Shown here: positions 1-7,838 of the stretch, piece after piece
How the letters are laid out: each line of letters starts with the position of its first letter
How positions within the stretch are numbered: position 1 is the first letter of the stretch
Source: DASZXJ01 sp035545895
Lineage (GTDB): Bacteria > Planctomycetota > Phycisphaerae > Tepidisphaerales > Tepidisphaeraceae
NCBI GenBank assembly: GCA_035545895.1
Contig: DASZXJ010000083.1
Location: 1-27,830 of the forward strand
Reading direction: 5' to 3'
Length of the DNA stretch: 27,830 nucleotides
Translations under genes and position numbers: made by a program
Notes under the pieces: generated by a model
The model's database searches: none
Told to the model about the DNA's origin: nothing
Seen by the model: the letters and a program-made list of their open reading frames with translations, nothing else

Positions 1-56
1 TACCCGATGTAATGAGGATCGCGCCAAACATCGGTCACCAATCGTCACACGCTTGC

Positions 57-1853
57 ATGAGCAATGAAAAGTTCGTCATTATCGGTGCTGGCCCGGCGGG
101 GCTGAGCGCAGCCTACGAGTTGACCCGTCATGGAGTCGCTCCGCTCGTATTGGAAAAGGACCCCATTGTCGGGGGCATCGCCCGAACTGAGACCTATAAA
201 GGCTATCACTTCGACATGGGCGGGCATCGTTTTTTCACCAAAAGCGATGAGGTCGATCAATTCTGGCGCGATGTGTTGCACGACGATTTCCTTCAACGGC
301 CCCGGCTGAGCCGTATTTTCTACAAGGGCCGATTTTTTAATTACCCGCTCAAGCCGTTCAATGCGGTGAAAAATTTCGGCATCGTCGAAACCTGCAAAGT
401 CATGGCCAGCTACGTGCGATGGAAGCTTTTCCCGCACAAGACCGAAGACACATTCGAACAATGGGTGACCAATCGTTTTGGCAAACGATTATTCCAGACG
501 TTTTTCAAAACCTACACCGAAAAAGTCTGGGGAATCAGTTGCAGCGAGCTGAAAGCTGAATGGGCAGCGCAGCGCATCAAGGATTTATCGCTTCGCACGG
601 CTGTGATGAGCATGTTTTTTGGCTCGCGCAAGACGATCAAAACGCTGATCGAGAGTTTTGATTATCCCCGCCGCGGGCCGGGCATGTTGTGGAATGCGGT
701 TCGCCAGCAGATTGTCGCGCGAGGCGGCGAAGTGCGCATGCAGGCTGGCGTGGATGCAATCCACCGGCAGGACATGCAAATCACGGCCATCTCGTGCGGA
801 TCGAATGGACAAACGCAGCGCATTGAGGGAACTCAATTCATTTCGAGCATGCCGCTCACCGAATTGATCCGCAAGCTCGATCCCCCCGCCCCGCCGCACG
901 TTTTGGAAGCCGCTTCCAAACTGCGCTATCGCGACTTTCTCACGATCTGTTTGATCGTAAATCAAGACCAACTCTTTCCAGACAACTGGATTTACATTCA
1001 CGATCCGAGCGTGCAGGTGGGCCGTATCCAGAATTTCAAAAACTGGTCGCCGGAGATGGTGGCCGACCCGAAAACGACCAGCCTGGGCATGGAATATTTC
1101 TGCACCGAAGGGGATGAACTTTGGACCCGAAGCGATGCTGATTTAATCGAGCAGGCCAAGCGCGAACTCGACCGCATCGGTTTGGCGAAATATGCGGATA
1201 TCGAAGATGGCTGTGTGTTCCGCGTTCCCAAAAGTTATCCGATGTATGATGCCGAATATGGCAAGCATCTGGATGTATTGCGTGAATTTGTCAGCGGGCT
1301 GAAGAACCTGAACACCGTTGGGCGCAATGGGCTTCACCGTTACAATAATCAGGACCATTCGATGCTGACGGGAATGTATGCCGCCCGAAACATGCTGCTG
1401 GGCGAAGCGAACGATCTTTGGAGCGTCAATGCGGACATGGAATATCACGAAACGGTTCGCGAGCCCGGTCGAAACACCAGACGCTGGGTTTCACCCGACG
1501 AGCGGATCGAACAGGAAGAGCTTTCGCTCGTATTTGCCAAGTTTGATCGACTGGCGATGGGAATCGCCACTGGCGCGGTATTAGGTGGCTTGATCTTTTC
1601 GCTGACGCTGGCGCTGGTCATCAAGGGCGGCAACGTGGTTGGCCCGAATCTGGAACTGCTCAGCCAGTATTTTCCGGGATACCGGGTCAACTACTTAGGC
1701 GCGTTCATTGGTTTGGGATACGGCTTCATTGTTGGCGGCATGCTCGGCTGGACCGGCGCGGCAACTCGTAACGTCGCGATGTTCCTTTACTGGATATTTG
1801 TCCGTCGCATTGCCGAGCGAGCGGCCATTCGACACCTGATGGATATCGTTTAG
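57..1853 (+). CDS. FAD/NAD(P)-binding oxidoreductase, UDP-galactopyranose mutase/amine-oxidase-like, with C-terminal membrane module
   Basis: The protein opens with a Rossmann dinucleotide-binding motif (VIIGAGPAGLSAAYEL), followed by a glutamate-ended second strand (LVLEKD) and a GGHRFF segment. These are typical of the FAD-dependent UGM/protoporphyrinogen-oxidase-like superfamily found in polysaccharide loci. Roughly the last 95 residues form a separate module with two hydrophobic segments around a conserved VIKGGNVVGP...LELL...FPGY core, so the enzyme is probably anchored to the membrane. I prefer the ATG at 57 because it places the Rossmann motif at the very N-terminus. An in-frame ATG at 12 overlaps a TAA at 10-12 (TAATG), which could be the end of an upstream gene and would add 15 residues. 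It heads an operon with a membrane protein, a glycosyltransferase and a flippase, suggesting a role in sugar or lipid-linked glycan modification. The substrate is unknown. Confidence 0.85.
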   Translation: MSNEKFVIIGAGPAGLSAAYELTRHGVAPLVLEKDPIVGGIARTETYKGYHFDMGGHRFFTKSDEVDQFWRDVLHDDFLQRPRLSRIFYKGRFFNYPLKPFNAVKNFGIVETCKVMASYVRWKLFPHKTEDTFEQWVTNRFGKRLFQTFFKTYTEKVWGISCSELKAEWAAQRIKDLSLRTAVMSMFFGSRKTIKTLIESFDYPRRGPGMLWNAVRQQIVARGGEVRMQAGVDAIHRQDMQITAISCGSNGQTQRIEGTQFISSMPLTELIRKLDPPAPPHVLEAASKLRYRDFLTICLIVNQDQLFPDNWIYIHDPSVQVGRIQNFKNWSPEMVADPKTTSLGMEYFCTEGDELWTRSDADLIEQAKRELDRIGLAKYADIEDGCVFRVPKSYPMYDAEYGKHLDVLREFVSGLKNLNTVGRNGLHRYNNQDHSMLTGMYAARNMLLGEANDLWSVNADMEYHETVREPGRNTRRWVSPDERIEQEELSLVFAKFDRLAMGIATGAVLGGLIFSLTLALVIKGGNVVGPNLELLSQYFPGYRVNYLGAFIGLGYGFIVGGMLGWTGAATRNVAMFLYWIFVRRIAERAAIRHLMDIV

Positions 1854-1874
1854 GCGTAGAAAGAGCAGCGGCCA

Positions 1875-2210
1875 ATGCATCCTGAAGACGAACAAGTTCG
1901 ACGTCTGCTGAAAACACGGGTGATTCGCCTGAACGAAACCGTCACCGGTCTATCAATCGGGCTGATCGCCGGCATCGGACTGTTTTGCGCAACCAATCTG
2001 CTGGTCATCAAAGGTGGCAACGTAGTCGGCCCGCATCTGGAACTGCTTAACCAGGTCTTCATTGGATACAAAGTTAGTTTTCTCGGAAGTTTTATTGGCT
2101 TTGCCTACGCTTTGATTACCGGCGCGCTCGTCGGCTATTGCGGGGCGAAGATTTATAATTTCGTGGCTTCCCGAAACAACCGCACCTCAGCCCCAGTCAA
2201 GCAGGATTGA
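1875..2210 (+). CDS. Small two-TM membrane protein, stand-alone copy of the module at the C-terminus of the preceding oxidoreductase
   Basis: This 111-residue protein has a charged N-terminus, then a hydrophobic segment (about residues 25-45), the conserved stretch LVIKGGNVVGP-LELL-Q-F-GY, and a second hydrophobic segment (about 65-95). The same arrangement ends the preceding gene, and the core is also close at DNA level (47 of 54 bases identical between 1614-1667 and 2001-2054). It lies 21 bases after the oxidoreductase, and its TGA directly abuts the ATG of the glycosyltransferase, so it is part of the operon. No enzymatic motif is visible. It may be a membrane adaptor or scaffold in glycan assembly, but that is inference from position only. 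Confidence 0.8.
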   Translation: MHPEDEQVRRLLKTRVIRLNETVTGLSIGLIAGIGLFCATNLLVIKGGNVVGPHLELLNQVFIGYKVSFLGSFIGFAYALITGALVGYCGAKIYNFVASRNNRTSAPVKQD

Positions 2211-4742
2211 ATGGAAGTTCAATTGGATTCGACTGGCGAAGCCCCCGGCAGCGCTCACTCGCCGCGCCTGAGCGTCATCGTTCCGGTTCACAACGACCCA
2301 CAACGACTGGCCAAGTGTCTGGATGCGCTGGCGGGTTCGACGTTTCGCGATTTTGAGATCATTGTCGCGGATGACGGTTCGACCGATGGCACGCATATCG
2401 TGGCCGAGAACCGTGGCGTGAAGGTTCTGCGCCTGCCACGTAAATCTGGCGCCGCCGCCGCTCGAAACGCCGGCGCGGAACATGCGACCGGTGAAATCCT
2501 TGTTTTCATCGACGCCGACGTGTGCGTGCATCCCGACACGCTGGCCGTGGCGTCTGAATCGTTTAACGATCCGACCATCAGCGCGATTTTTGGATCATAT
2601 GACTTGGAGCCGGCCGAGCCGAACATCCTCTCGCAATATAAAAACCTGGCGCATCGCTATTACCACCAGATTTCCGATGAAAACGTCACGACCTTCTGGA
2701 GCGGCTGCGGCGCGATGCGACGAGATGTCTTCAATGCATATAAGTTCGATACGAAACGATTCACCCGGCCCAGCATTGAGGACATCGATCTGGGCGCCCG
2801 CCTGACGCGAGATGGCAAGAAGATCATCATCAACAAGCAGTTTCAGGCGAAGCACATGAAACATTGGTCGATGGTCGGCATATGGCGGTCGGATATTTTC
2901 GATCGCGCCATTCCGTGGACCCGACTGATCTTGCGGGAGAAATCCCTGCCCGGAGATCTGAATCTTTCGACAGGCCAAAGAGGGGCAGCCCTGTTGTCCG
3001 CTCTGAGCGCAGCCATTTTTTTGATCGCGTGCGTATTTAAGCCGTGGCTGGCTGTCGTTCCGCTTGCAGTCTTTGGTGGAATATTCGCGGCCGACAAATT
3101 GACTGCTCGCTGGGTACTGATGCCCGCACTGAAGATTGGTACAGCGGTCGCAATTGCACTGGGATTGGTTGCCATCACGAATTACGCTGGCTGGTGGTCA
3201 GCAGGGATTTTGCTGCCCATTCTTGGCGTTGTTTTGCTCAACGTGCCGTTCTACGAATTTTTCGTCAGCCATCGCGGTTTGCTTTTTACGACCGCGGTCC
3301 TGCCGATGCATCTGGTTTATTATCTCTACAGCATCGGAGCATTTTTAGCTGGCCATGCGATTCATTACGGTGAGACGATCGATCGACTCGATGATTTCAA
3401 GGAACGTCTCAAACTCTACGCAGCGATCGCAGCCGTCCTGTATATCGGCGCGTGGAGCCTTGTGCTGGTTCGATCCGTTGCCAAGCACACCACCATCGAT
3501 TTCGCAGTCTCCGATGCAACAGGCTATTACGCGTATCTTCCATCGCTGGTGATCGATCACGATCTGAATTTCGACAACCAGATGGCGGTGCAATATCCGG
3601 TACCGGATATCGATTATGCGAACGATATGCAGCATAACCGCTGGCCGATTGGCGTGACGCTCAGTATTGCGCCGGCGTTTCTGGTGGCCCATGTTTCAGC
3701 GATCGCGCTGCATCATCTGACCGGATGGGCGGTTTTCGCGCCGCACGGTTATTCGCCGATCTACTACTTTTTTTGCATCGCGTGGATCATGGCATTGGGG
3801 TTGGCCGGAATGATCGTCGCCGACAAATTGATCGTTGAACGATTTGCAATTCGAGGCCGGACGGTTGCGGCTGCGATCGTCACAACCTGGCTAAGCACCA
3901 ATTATGTCTGGTACTTCGCTCGCGAACCGCTGTTGGCGCACATGGCCGGCGCAACCTGGGTCATCTTTTCGGTTTACCTGATTCATCGCATCGATCAAAC
4001 CACCAGCCAAGGCAAGCTGGTCTGGTGGCATCTGCCTATGATTTCGTTTTGCACCGCGATGGCCATCGCTTGTCGAATGACCAACGGCTTTATTGCGCCA
4101 ATGTTCATCTATCTGGCGATTAATCTTTACCAAAGAAAATTGATCGTTCCCGCGCTCAAACTTATGCCGCTGATTGTCATCGCGGCTGCGCCTTTGGCCA
4201 TTCATTTCGCGATCATGAAAGCCATCCAAGGTCAGGTCATGGCCAGCAGCATGGAGGGACTGGGTTACGGTCCGCGAGAACGGTTCTACTGGACGCATCC
4301 TGCCCTGTTGAGGTCGTTGTTCTCATCGCGACATGGATTGTTTTTTGCCACGCCGACTTTATTGCTTGCGGGCTGGGGATTGGTCTGGCACATCATGCGC
4401 CGTCGCGGCTGGCGTGATGGCTGGCTGATGTCGTTGATCGCCTCGGCGATTGTTCTGTGGTACGTCAACGCCTCCTGGTATGCGTGGTGGTTTGGCCCGT
4501 CGGTGGGAAATCGGGGATACGTCGAATTGGCCGGTTTGTATGCAATCGGCTTTGCTTTTCTGTATACGTGGATGGAAACGGTCGGCAGGACACAACGAAG
4601 GATCGTGCTCACGCTGCTGGCGTTATTCATCGCATTCAATTATGTGCTGGCAGCGGGGAAACTGGTCGATTTCATCGATGACAATCAGTACATCATCCCC
4701 GCCGAGCGACGCATTTTCACCGGTCGATTGGAAAGAATCTGA
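2211..4742 (+). CDS. Fused glycosyltransferase: N-terminal GT2 domain, C-terminal polytopic GT-C-like domain
   Basis: Residues about 20-250 form a family 2 glycosyltransferase: LSVIVPVHND, a nucleotide-binding DDGSTDG, the metal-binding FIDADV, and an acceptor-side ED pair in SIEDIDLGARL. Several hydrophobic helices follow (about 258-385). The second half (about 400-840) is a multispanning membrane protein with a long early extracytoplasmic loop (SDATGYYAYLPS...RWPIG), the arrangement of GT39/PMT-like GT-C enzymes that use lipid-phosphate sugars. At 843 residues it is about twice the size of a simple GT2 enzyme, consistent with fusion of a sugar-loading step to a transfer step. Its ATG touches the TGA of the preceding gene and the flippase starts 3 bases after its stop, so translation is probably coupled. 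Donor and acceptor cannot be read from the sequence. Confidence 0.85.
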   Translation: MEVQLDSTGEAPGSAHSPRLSVIVPVHNDPQRLAKCLDALAGSTFRDFEIIVADDGSTDGTHIVAENRGVKVLRLPRKSGAAAARNAGAEHATGEILVFIDADVCVHPDTLAVASESFNDPTISAIFGSYDLEPAEPNILSQYKNLAHRYYHQISDENVTTFWSGCGAMRRDVFNAYKFDTKRFTRPSIEDIDLGARLTRDGKKIIINKQFQAKHMKHWSMVGIWRSDIFDRAIPWTRLILREKSLPGDLNLSTGQRGAALLSALSAAIFLIACVFKPWLAVVPLAVFGGIFAADKLTARWVLMPALKIGTAVAIALGLVAITNYAGWWSAGILLPILGVVLLNVPFYEFFVSHRGLLFTTAVLPMHLVYYLYSIGAFLAGHAIHYGETIDRLDDFKERLKLYAAIAAVLYIGAWSLVLVRSVAKHTTIDFAVSDATGYYAYLPSLVIDHDLNFDNQMAVQYPVPDIDYANDMQHNRWPIGVTLSIAPAFLVAHVSAIALHHLTGWAVFAPHGYSPIYYFFCIAWIMALGLAGMIVADKLIVERFAIRGRTVAAAIVTTWLSTNYVWYFAREPLLAHMAGATWVIFSVYLIHRIDQTTSQGKLVWWHLPMISFCTAMAIACRMTNGFIAPMFIYLAINLYQRKLIVPALKLMPLIVIAAAPLAIHFAIMKAIQGQVMASSMEGLGYGPRERFYWTHPALLRSLFSSRHGLFFATPTLLLAGWGLVWHIMRRRGWRDGWLMSLIASAIVLWYVNASWYAWWFGPSVGNRGYVELAGLYAIGFAFLYTWMETVGRTQRRIVLTLLALFIAFNYVLAAGKLVDFIDDNQYIIPAERRIFTGRLERI

Positions 4743-4745
4743 TCG

Positions 4746-6287
4746 ATGAGCGAGCCCACGCCGATATCTTCGCCGGAATTGGACGAACATCTCGGTGTCG
4801 ATGGCGTGAATCGTGAATTGAAACATCGCAGCGCGCGCGGCGGACTTTTAATGGTTGCCTCCTATGCCGTGCAATTGCTCATCGGCATTGGAACGTTTTA
4901 CATTCTGGCACGAGTCTTAACGCCCAGCGATTTTGGGTATCTGGCGATGGTGGCAACCGTTGCCAACCTCGTCGTATCGTTCCGCGAATTTTTGATCGCC
5001 CCTACCGTGCAAATGAAGGACCTGTCTCATGAGCAGGCCAGCAGCCTGTTCTGGGTGAACTGCGTTGTCAGTGTGGCACTGGCGATTTTGATTGCAGCGA
5101 TTGCGCCTTTTCTTGTGTGGCTTTTCAAGGAACCCAGGCTGCTCAACATCGGGCTGGTGCTTGCGCTGGGCGTGCTCCTTCATATGCTCGGAATGATGCA
5201 CATGGGCGTGCTCCGAAGACAGATGCAATTTGGTGTGATCACGTTCATTGAAGTCGGTGCGATGATTGCCGGGTCAATCACGGGAATTGGTATGGCACTG
5301 CGCGGGGCCGGATATTGGGCGCTGGTGATGCAGCAGGTGGTCGTCTGGACGTGGCAATCGGCGGCAAGCTGGTGGCTTTGCGCATGGCGGCCATCACGCG
5401 CGAGCGTTTCAGCTATTCGTGACCCAGCCGTCCGTTCGATGCTTCGCTATGGGCAGGATTCAACAACCTCGCGCATCATCATCTACATCAGCCGCAATAC
5501 CGACAACATGTTCGTCGGCTACTTTCTCGGAGCTTCGGTTCTTGGTCTTTATCAAAAAGCCTATCAGTGGGCGATGATGCCCTTCTGGCAGATTTTTTTG
5601 CCCATGACTCCGGTTGCGGTTTCAAGTTTCAGCCGCATTCAGGATGATCCAGCCCGATATCGGCAATACGCCCACATCACGTTGCTGGGCATGTTCAGCC
5701 TGGCTTTGCCGGCCATCGCGTTGCTCATGGTCGAATCGGATAACACGATTTTGTTTTTGATGGGCAAACAATGGATCGACGCGATCCCCATGCTTCGCAT
5801 GCAAAGCATTGGCGCATATTTTTCATCCTTCACGCTGGTTACCATGTGGCTGTATCTGCCGGAAGGACGAACGTGGCAGCAATTGAAATGGTCGATCTTT
5901 TCAGCACCTGTCACGATGATTGCAGTTGGCATCGGCGTGAAATGGGGTGCTGTCGGAGTCTCGACGGGATTTGCGATTGCTTCGTTCTTACTTGTGCCGA
6001 TCGGCGTGTGGTATTGCCTCAAGGGATCACCATTGACCGAACGGAATTTCTGGGGCGCGATCTGGCGAGCAGCGGCAGGCTCGATATTGGCCGCGATAGC
6101 GCTTTGGGCATTGCGGCCGGTTCTCCCAATTCTGCCAACCCCGTTTTGGAGATTAGTCTTTCATAGCGGCATATACGGCGCGATTTATCTTACCCTTTGG
6201 CTGCTTCTCCCCGGCGGGCGCAAGGACTTTGGTCTGTTTTGGCGCCAAACGCGTCAGCTTCGAGCATCTGCCGATCCTCGTCCGTGA
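4746..6287 (+). CDS. Oligosaccharide flippase, Wzx/WzxC-like (MOP exporter superfamily)
   Basis: This 513-residue polytopic protein begins with a short charged region, then LKHRSARGGLLMVASYAVQLLIG, and has about 12-14 hydrophobic segments. The motif around ILARVLTPSDFGYLAMVAT is the hallmark N-terminal pattern of Polysacc_synt/WzxC-type flippases. Members move undecaprenyl-linked glycan repeat units across the inner membrane. It is the last plus-strand gene of the glycan operon. Its final 98 bases overlap the 3' end of the convergent GT2 gene. No polymerase (Wzy) is visible in the window. Confidence 0.88.
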   Translation: MSEPTPISSPELDEHLGVDGVNRELKHRSARGGLLMVASYAVQLLIGIGTFYILARVLTPSDFGYLAMVATVANLVVSFREFLIAPTVQMKDLSHEQASSLFWVNCVVSVALAILIAAIAPFLVWLFKEPRLLNIGLVLALGVLLHMLGMMHMGVLRRQMQFGVITFIEVGAMIAGSITGIGMALRGAGYWALVMQQVVVWTWQSAASWWLCAWRPSRASVSAIRDPAVRSMLRYGQDSTTSRIIIYISRNTDNMFVGYFLGASVLGLYQKAYQWAMMPFWQIFLPMTPVAVSSFSRIQDDPARYRQYAHITLLGMFSLALPAIALLMVESDNTILFLMGKQWIDAIPMLRMQSIGAYFSSFTLVTMWLYLPEGRTWQQLKWSIFSAPVTMIAVGIGVKWGAVGVSTGFAIASFLLVPIGVWYCLKGSPLTERNFWGAIWRAAAGSILAAIALWALRPVLPILPTPFWRLVFHSGIYGAIYLTLWLLLPGGRKDFGLFWRQTRQLRASADPRP

Positions 6288-7224
6288 TGTATCGCTCCCG
6301 TTCGAATTCGTGCTCAGCCACTCGCGTCTGTCCCGGTCCCGCAAGATAGCCGATCATCTGGCCAAGCCCATCCAGCAACAGCCCCCACCACAACGTCAAG
6401 ATCAAACCGATTCCATTGCGCTGAACGGATGAAATCCTTCGTGCATCCGCCCAGATGCGTTTGAATCGCACGAGCGGAATGAGAGGCGAAGCGACGGCAT
6501 AAAATAATCGTTTCCAGACCGGCCAATCGTGAGCGCGCATGCCGCCGAAGAGACGCCCTGCGAAAAATTGGACTTTGGACCATATTCCCCATTTCGCAAA
6601 GTTGGTGTGAGCAACACGGACCAATGGATCGAGGTAAAGTCGATGCCCTTTTGCGCGCAAATCCCAGTGCATGACGGACTCGACTTCCAACATTTCCGGA
6701 AGACGGTCGTCATAGCTCAGGAGTACGTCGCGCTTGTAAGAGGAATTATGACCCGGCAGATGCTGCGGCTCACGAGCTTCGATCGGCTCAGCCCATGGTC
6801 CATAACCAATGAGAAAATCCGCTTGGCTCACTGCCGTCAAAGGATTGGCGTTTCGCAATACCGGGCCGACTGCTGCATAAGGTCCTTTATGTGCTGCGAT
6901 TAAATTGATTGCCCAGTCCCGATCCGGAAAGCAATGGTCTTCGCACAGCGCGACGACGTCGGCCTTGGCTGAGCGAACGCCAGCGGCGTTGCAAATCGAA
7001 ACTGCATCGAACAAGCCGATCTCAACAACCTGAAATGCCCAAAAACCGGATAGTTCATTTTCATCCAGCCCCAGCGCAGTGCGACTGGCGCATACGATGA
7101 CCAGTTCAATCCGATTCAAGACCGTCTGGTTTTTTAGATAGCCGACTGTTCGGCGAATGATGTCGAAACTGCTTCTCGTTGAAACAATGGCTGAAAGTTC
7201 AGGGCGTGACGCTTGCTGGAACAT
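6190..7224 (-). CDS. GT2-type glycosyltransferase with hydrophobic C-terminus
   Basis: The product reads as a GT-A fold family 2 enzyme. It has ELSAIVSTR at the N-terminus, VALCEDHCFPDRDW at the DXD-equivalent position (here E-D-H rather than D-x-D), GHNSSYKRDVLL as the acceptor loop and MLEVESVMHWDLRAKGHRLY in place of the ED motif. The C-terminal third has an amphipathic/hydrophobic stretch ending in LWWGLLLDGLGQMIGYLAG, suggesting membrane association. I chose the ATG at 7224 because GGGAG lies six bases upstream; an in-frame upstream start at 7293 would overlap the small gene before it. Its 3' end runs 98 bases into the convergent flippase gene. The metal-binding motif is atypical, so activity should not be assumed. 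Confidence 0.8.
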   Translation of the reverse strand: MFQQASRPELSAIVSTRSSFDIIRRTVGYLKNQTVLNRIELVIVCASRTALGLDENELSGFWAFQVVEIGLFDAVSICNAAGVRSAKADVVALCEDHCFPDRDWAINLIAAHKGPYAAVGPVLRNANPLTAVSQADFLIGYGPWAEPIEAREPQHLPGHNSSYKRDVLLSYDDRLPEMLEVESVMHWDLRAKGHRLYLDPLVRVAHTNFAKWGIWSKVQFFAGRLFGGMRAHDWPVWKRLFYAVASPLIPLVRFKRIWADARRISSVQRNGIGLILTLWWGLLLDGLGQMIGYLAGPGQTRVAEHEFERERYITDEDRQMLEADAFGAKTDQSPCARRGEAAKG

Positions 7225-7240
7225 CAACGGCTCCCGAGTC

Positions 7241-7408
7241 TTATGGAATAAACGGATCGTCGCCGGCTTGTGATGACGGAGCAGTGGTTCCAATCGGTGG
7301 ACGGGCGTAGCGGGTAAACCGTGACGCGATGATTGCCATGGTCAGTCCCAAGGCCAACATTCCAATGACCAAAAGCTGACCGGACCTGCCGCTTTGCTGA
7401 GTTGCCAT
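7241..7408 (-). CDS. Small single-TM membrane protein (55 aa), probably leaderless mRNA
   Basis: The product starts MATQQSGRSGQ, has one hydrophobic helix (LLVIGMLALGLTMAIIA) followed by RFTRY, and ends in a Pro/Ser-rich tail. This fits a small positive-inside membrane protein with a periplasmic or cytoplasmic tail. There is no Shine-Dalgarno sequence, but a TATACT -10 box ends exactly seven bases before the ATG, so transcription would begin at the start codon itself. It lies 16 bases upstream of the GT2 gene on the same strand and is probably co-transcribed with it. I do not recognise the family. An upstream in-frame ATG at 7432 falls upstream of the predicted transcription start and is therefore less likely. 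Confidence 0.55.
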   Translation of the reverse strand: MATQQSGRSGQLLVIGMLALGLTMAIIASRFTRYARPPIGTTAPSSQAGDDPFIP

Positions 7409-7414
7409 GTGCCG

Positions 7415-7442
7415 AGTATACGGCACTTTCATATGCGCGCAA
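7415..7442 (-). promoter_or_regulatory. Sigma-70-type promoter giving a leaderless transcript for the small membrane protein
   Basis: On the minus strand TTGCGC (7437-7442), a 16-base spacer and TATACT (7415-7420) precede the ATG at 7408 by six bases. The expected +1 is the A of that ATG. The -10 box sits inside a perfect dyad, GTGCCG-6-CGGCAC at 7409-7426, which could be an operator. The -35 box directly abuts the T-run of the terminator at 7441-7481. Confidence 0.5.
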
Positions 7443-7481
7443 AAAAAGGCTGCACGGTGGAGGGTAGAGACCCGTGCAGCC
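7441..7481 (-). terminator. Strong intrinsic terminator, minus strand
   Basis: Read on the minus strand there is a perfect 10-base-pair stem (GGCTGCACGG / CCGTGCAGCC, plus positions 7448-7457 and 7472-7481) with a 14-base loop, followed at once by seven Ts (7441-7447). It needs a minus-strand transcript arriving from the right, yet the nearest gene there (DUF4091) is on the plus strand. This implies an unannotated minus-strand transcription unit between about 7482 and 7840. Confidence 0.8.
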
Positions 7482-7606
7482 TGGCGGAGGAGGAAACGAG
7501 GTTCTTGGAACCCAACCTACAACACTCAGCAGGATGGGGTTTGTTTCAAAAAATTCTTCCAGTCACCGGGCGGGCTCCTTTCACATTGCCTCGCCTGGCG
7601 TTCACG
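7441..7606 (-). ncRNA. Candidate small RNA with C-rich anti-Shine-Dalgarno-like motif
   Basis: This unit is inferred from the orphan terminator at its 3' end. The minus-strand RNA would contain a small hairpin (GGTTC-3-GAACC, 7500-7512), then an unpaired TTTCCTCCTCC (7486-7496), then the terminator hairpin, whose loop also carries CCCTCC. Repeated CU-rich single-stranded motifs complementary to Shine-Dalgarno sequences are typical of trans-acting sRNAs such as RsaE-type RNAs. The 5' end near 7606 rests only on a sigma-54-like element at 7618-7633. No convincing minus-strand ORF occupies this stretch. It could instead be a long attenuated leader. It does not match 6S, SRP RNA or RNase P by eye. 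Confidence 0.4.
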
Positions 7607-7613
7607 ATATACT
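7586..7613 (+). promoter_or_regulatory. Sigma-70-type promoter for the DUF4091 lipoprotein gene
   Basis: TTGCCT (7586-7591), a 16-base spacer and TATACT (7608-7613) form a good plus-strand promoter, with +1 expected near 7620. This leaves a 5' leader of about 220 bases before the ATG at 7839. The leader contains two similar GGCGGCAGA-type segments (near 7648 and 7761), the second able to form CGGCA-5-TGCCG. I see no known riboswitch in the leader. Confidence 0.45.
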
Positions 7614-7617
7614 CTTT

Positions 7618-7633
7618 ATCAAAGGTCGTGCCA
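7618..7633 (-). promoter_or_regulatory. Sigma-54-like promoter element, minus strand
   Basis: The minus strand reads TGGCACGACCTTTGAT. The RpoN consensus is TGGCACG-N4-TTGCW, so the -24 half is perfect and the -12 half differs at one base (GA in place of GC). The expected start near 7606 would place the orphan terminator about 165 bases downstream. The deviation at the -12 dinucleotide is serious, so this is only a candidate. Confidence 0.25.
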
Positions 7634-7838
7634 CACCAACGTGACGGGCGGCAGAATTGTCCGACTATTTTGCCTAAATGATCATTTTCCAAGGAATTCC
7701 GTGATTTTTCTTGCCTGTTTTGGGCTTGGATCAACCGAACATTATTTCATGCCCAACCCCAGGCGGCAGATTTTGCCGAACAATCGCGCGGCGGATCGGT
7801 CCCATTTGCCCACGGAGTACGCACCCGGCCTTTCCTTG

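Noticed and set aside
7441..7606. 6S RNA, SRP RNA or RNase P RNA
   Set aside because: None of the conserved sequence cores of these RNAs could be found; only a generic sRNA candidate is supported.
7407..7838. N-terminal extension of the DUF4091 protein
   Set aside because: The extension precedes a perfect lipoprotein signal peptide, lies over a terminator and promoters, and is rich in Arg, Trp and Cys without domain character.
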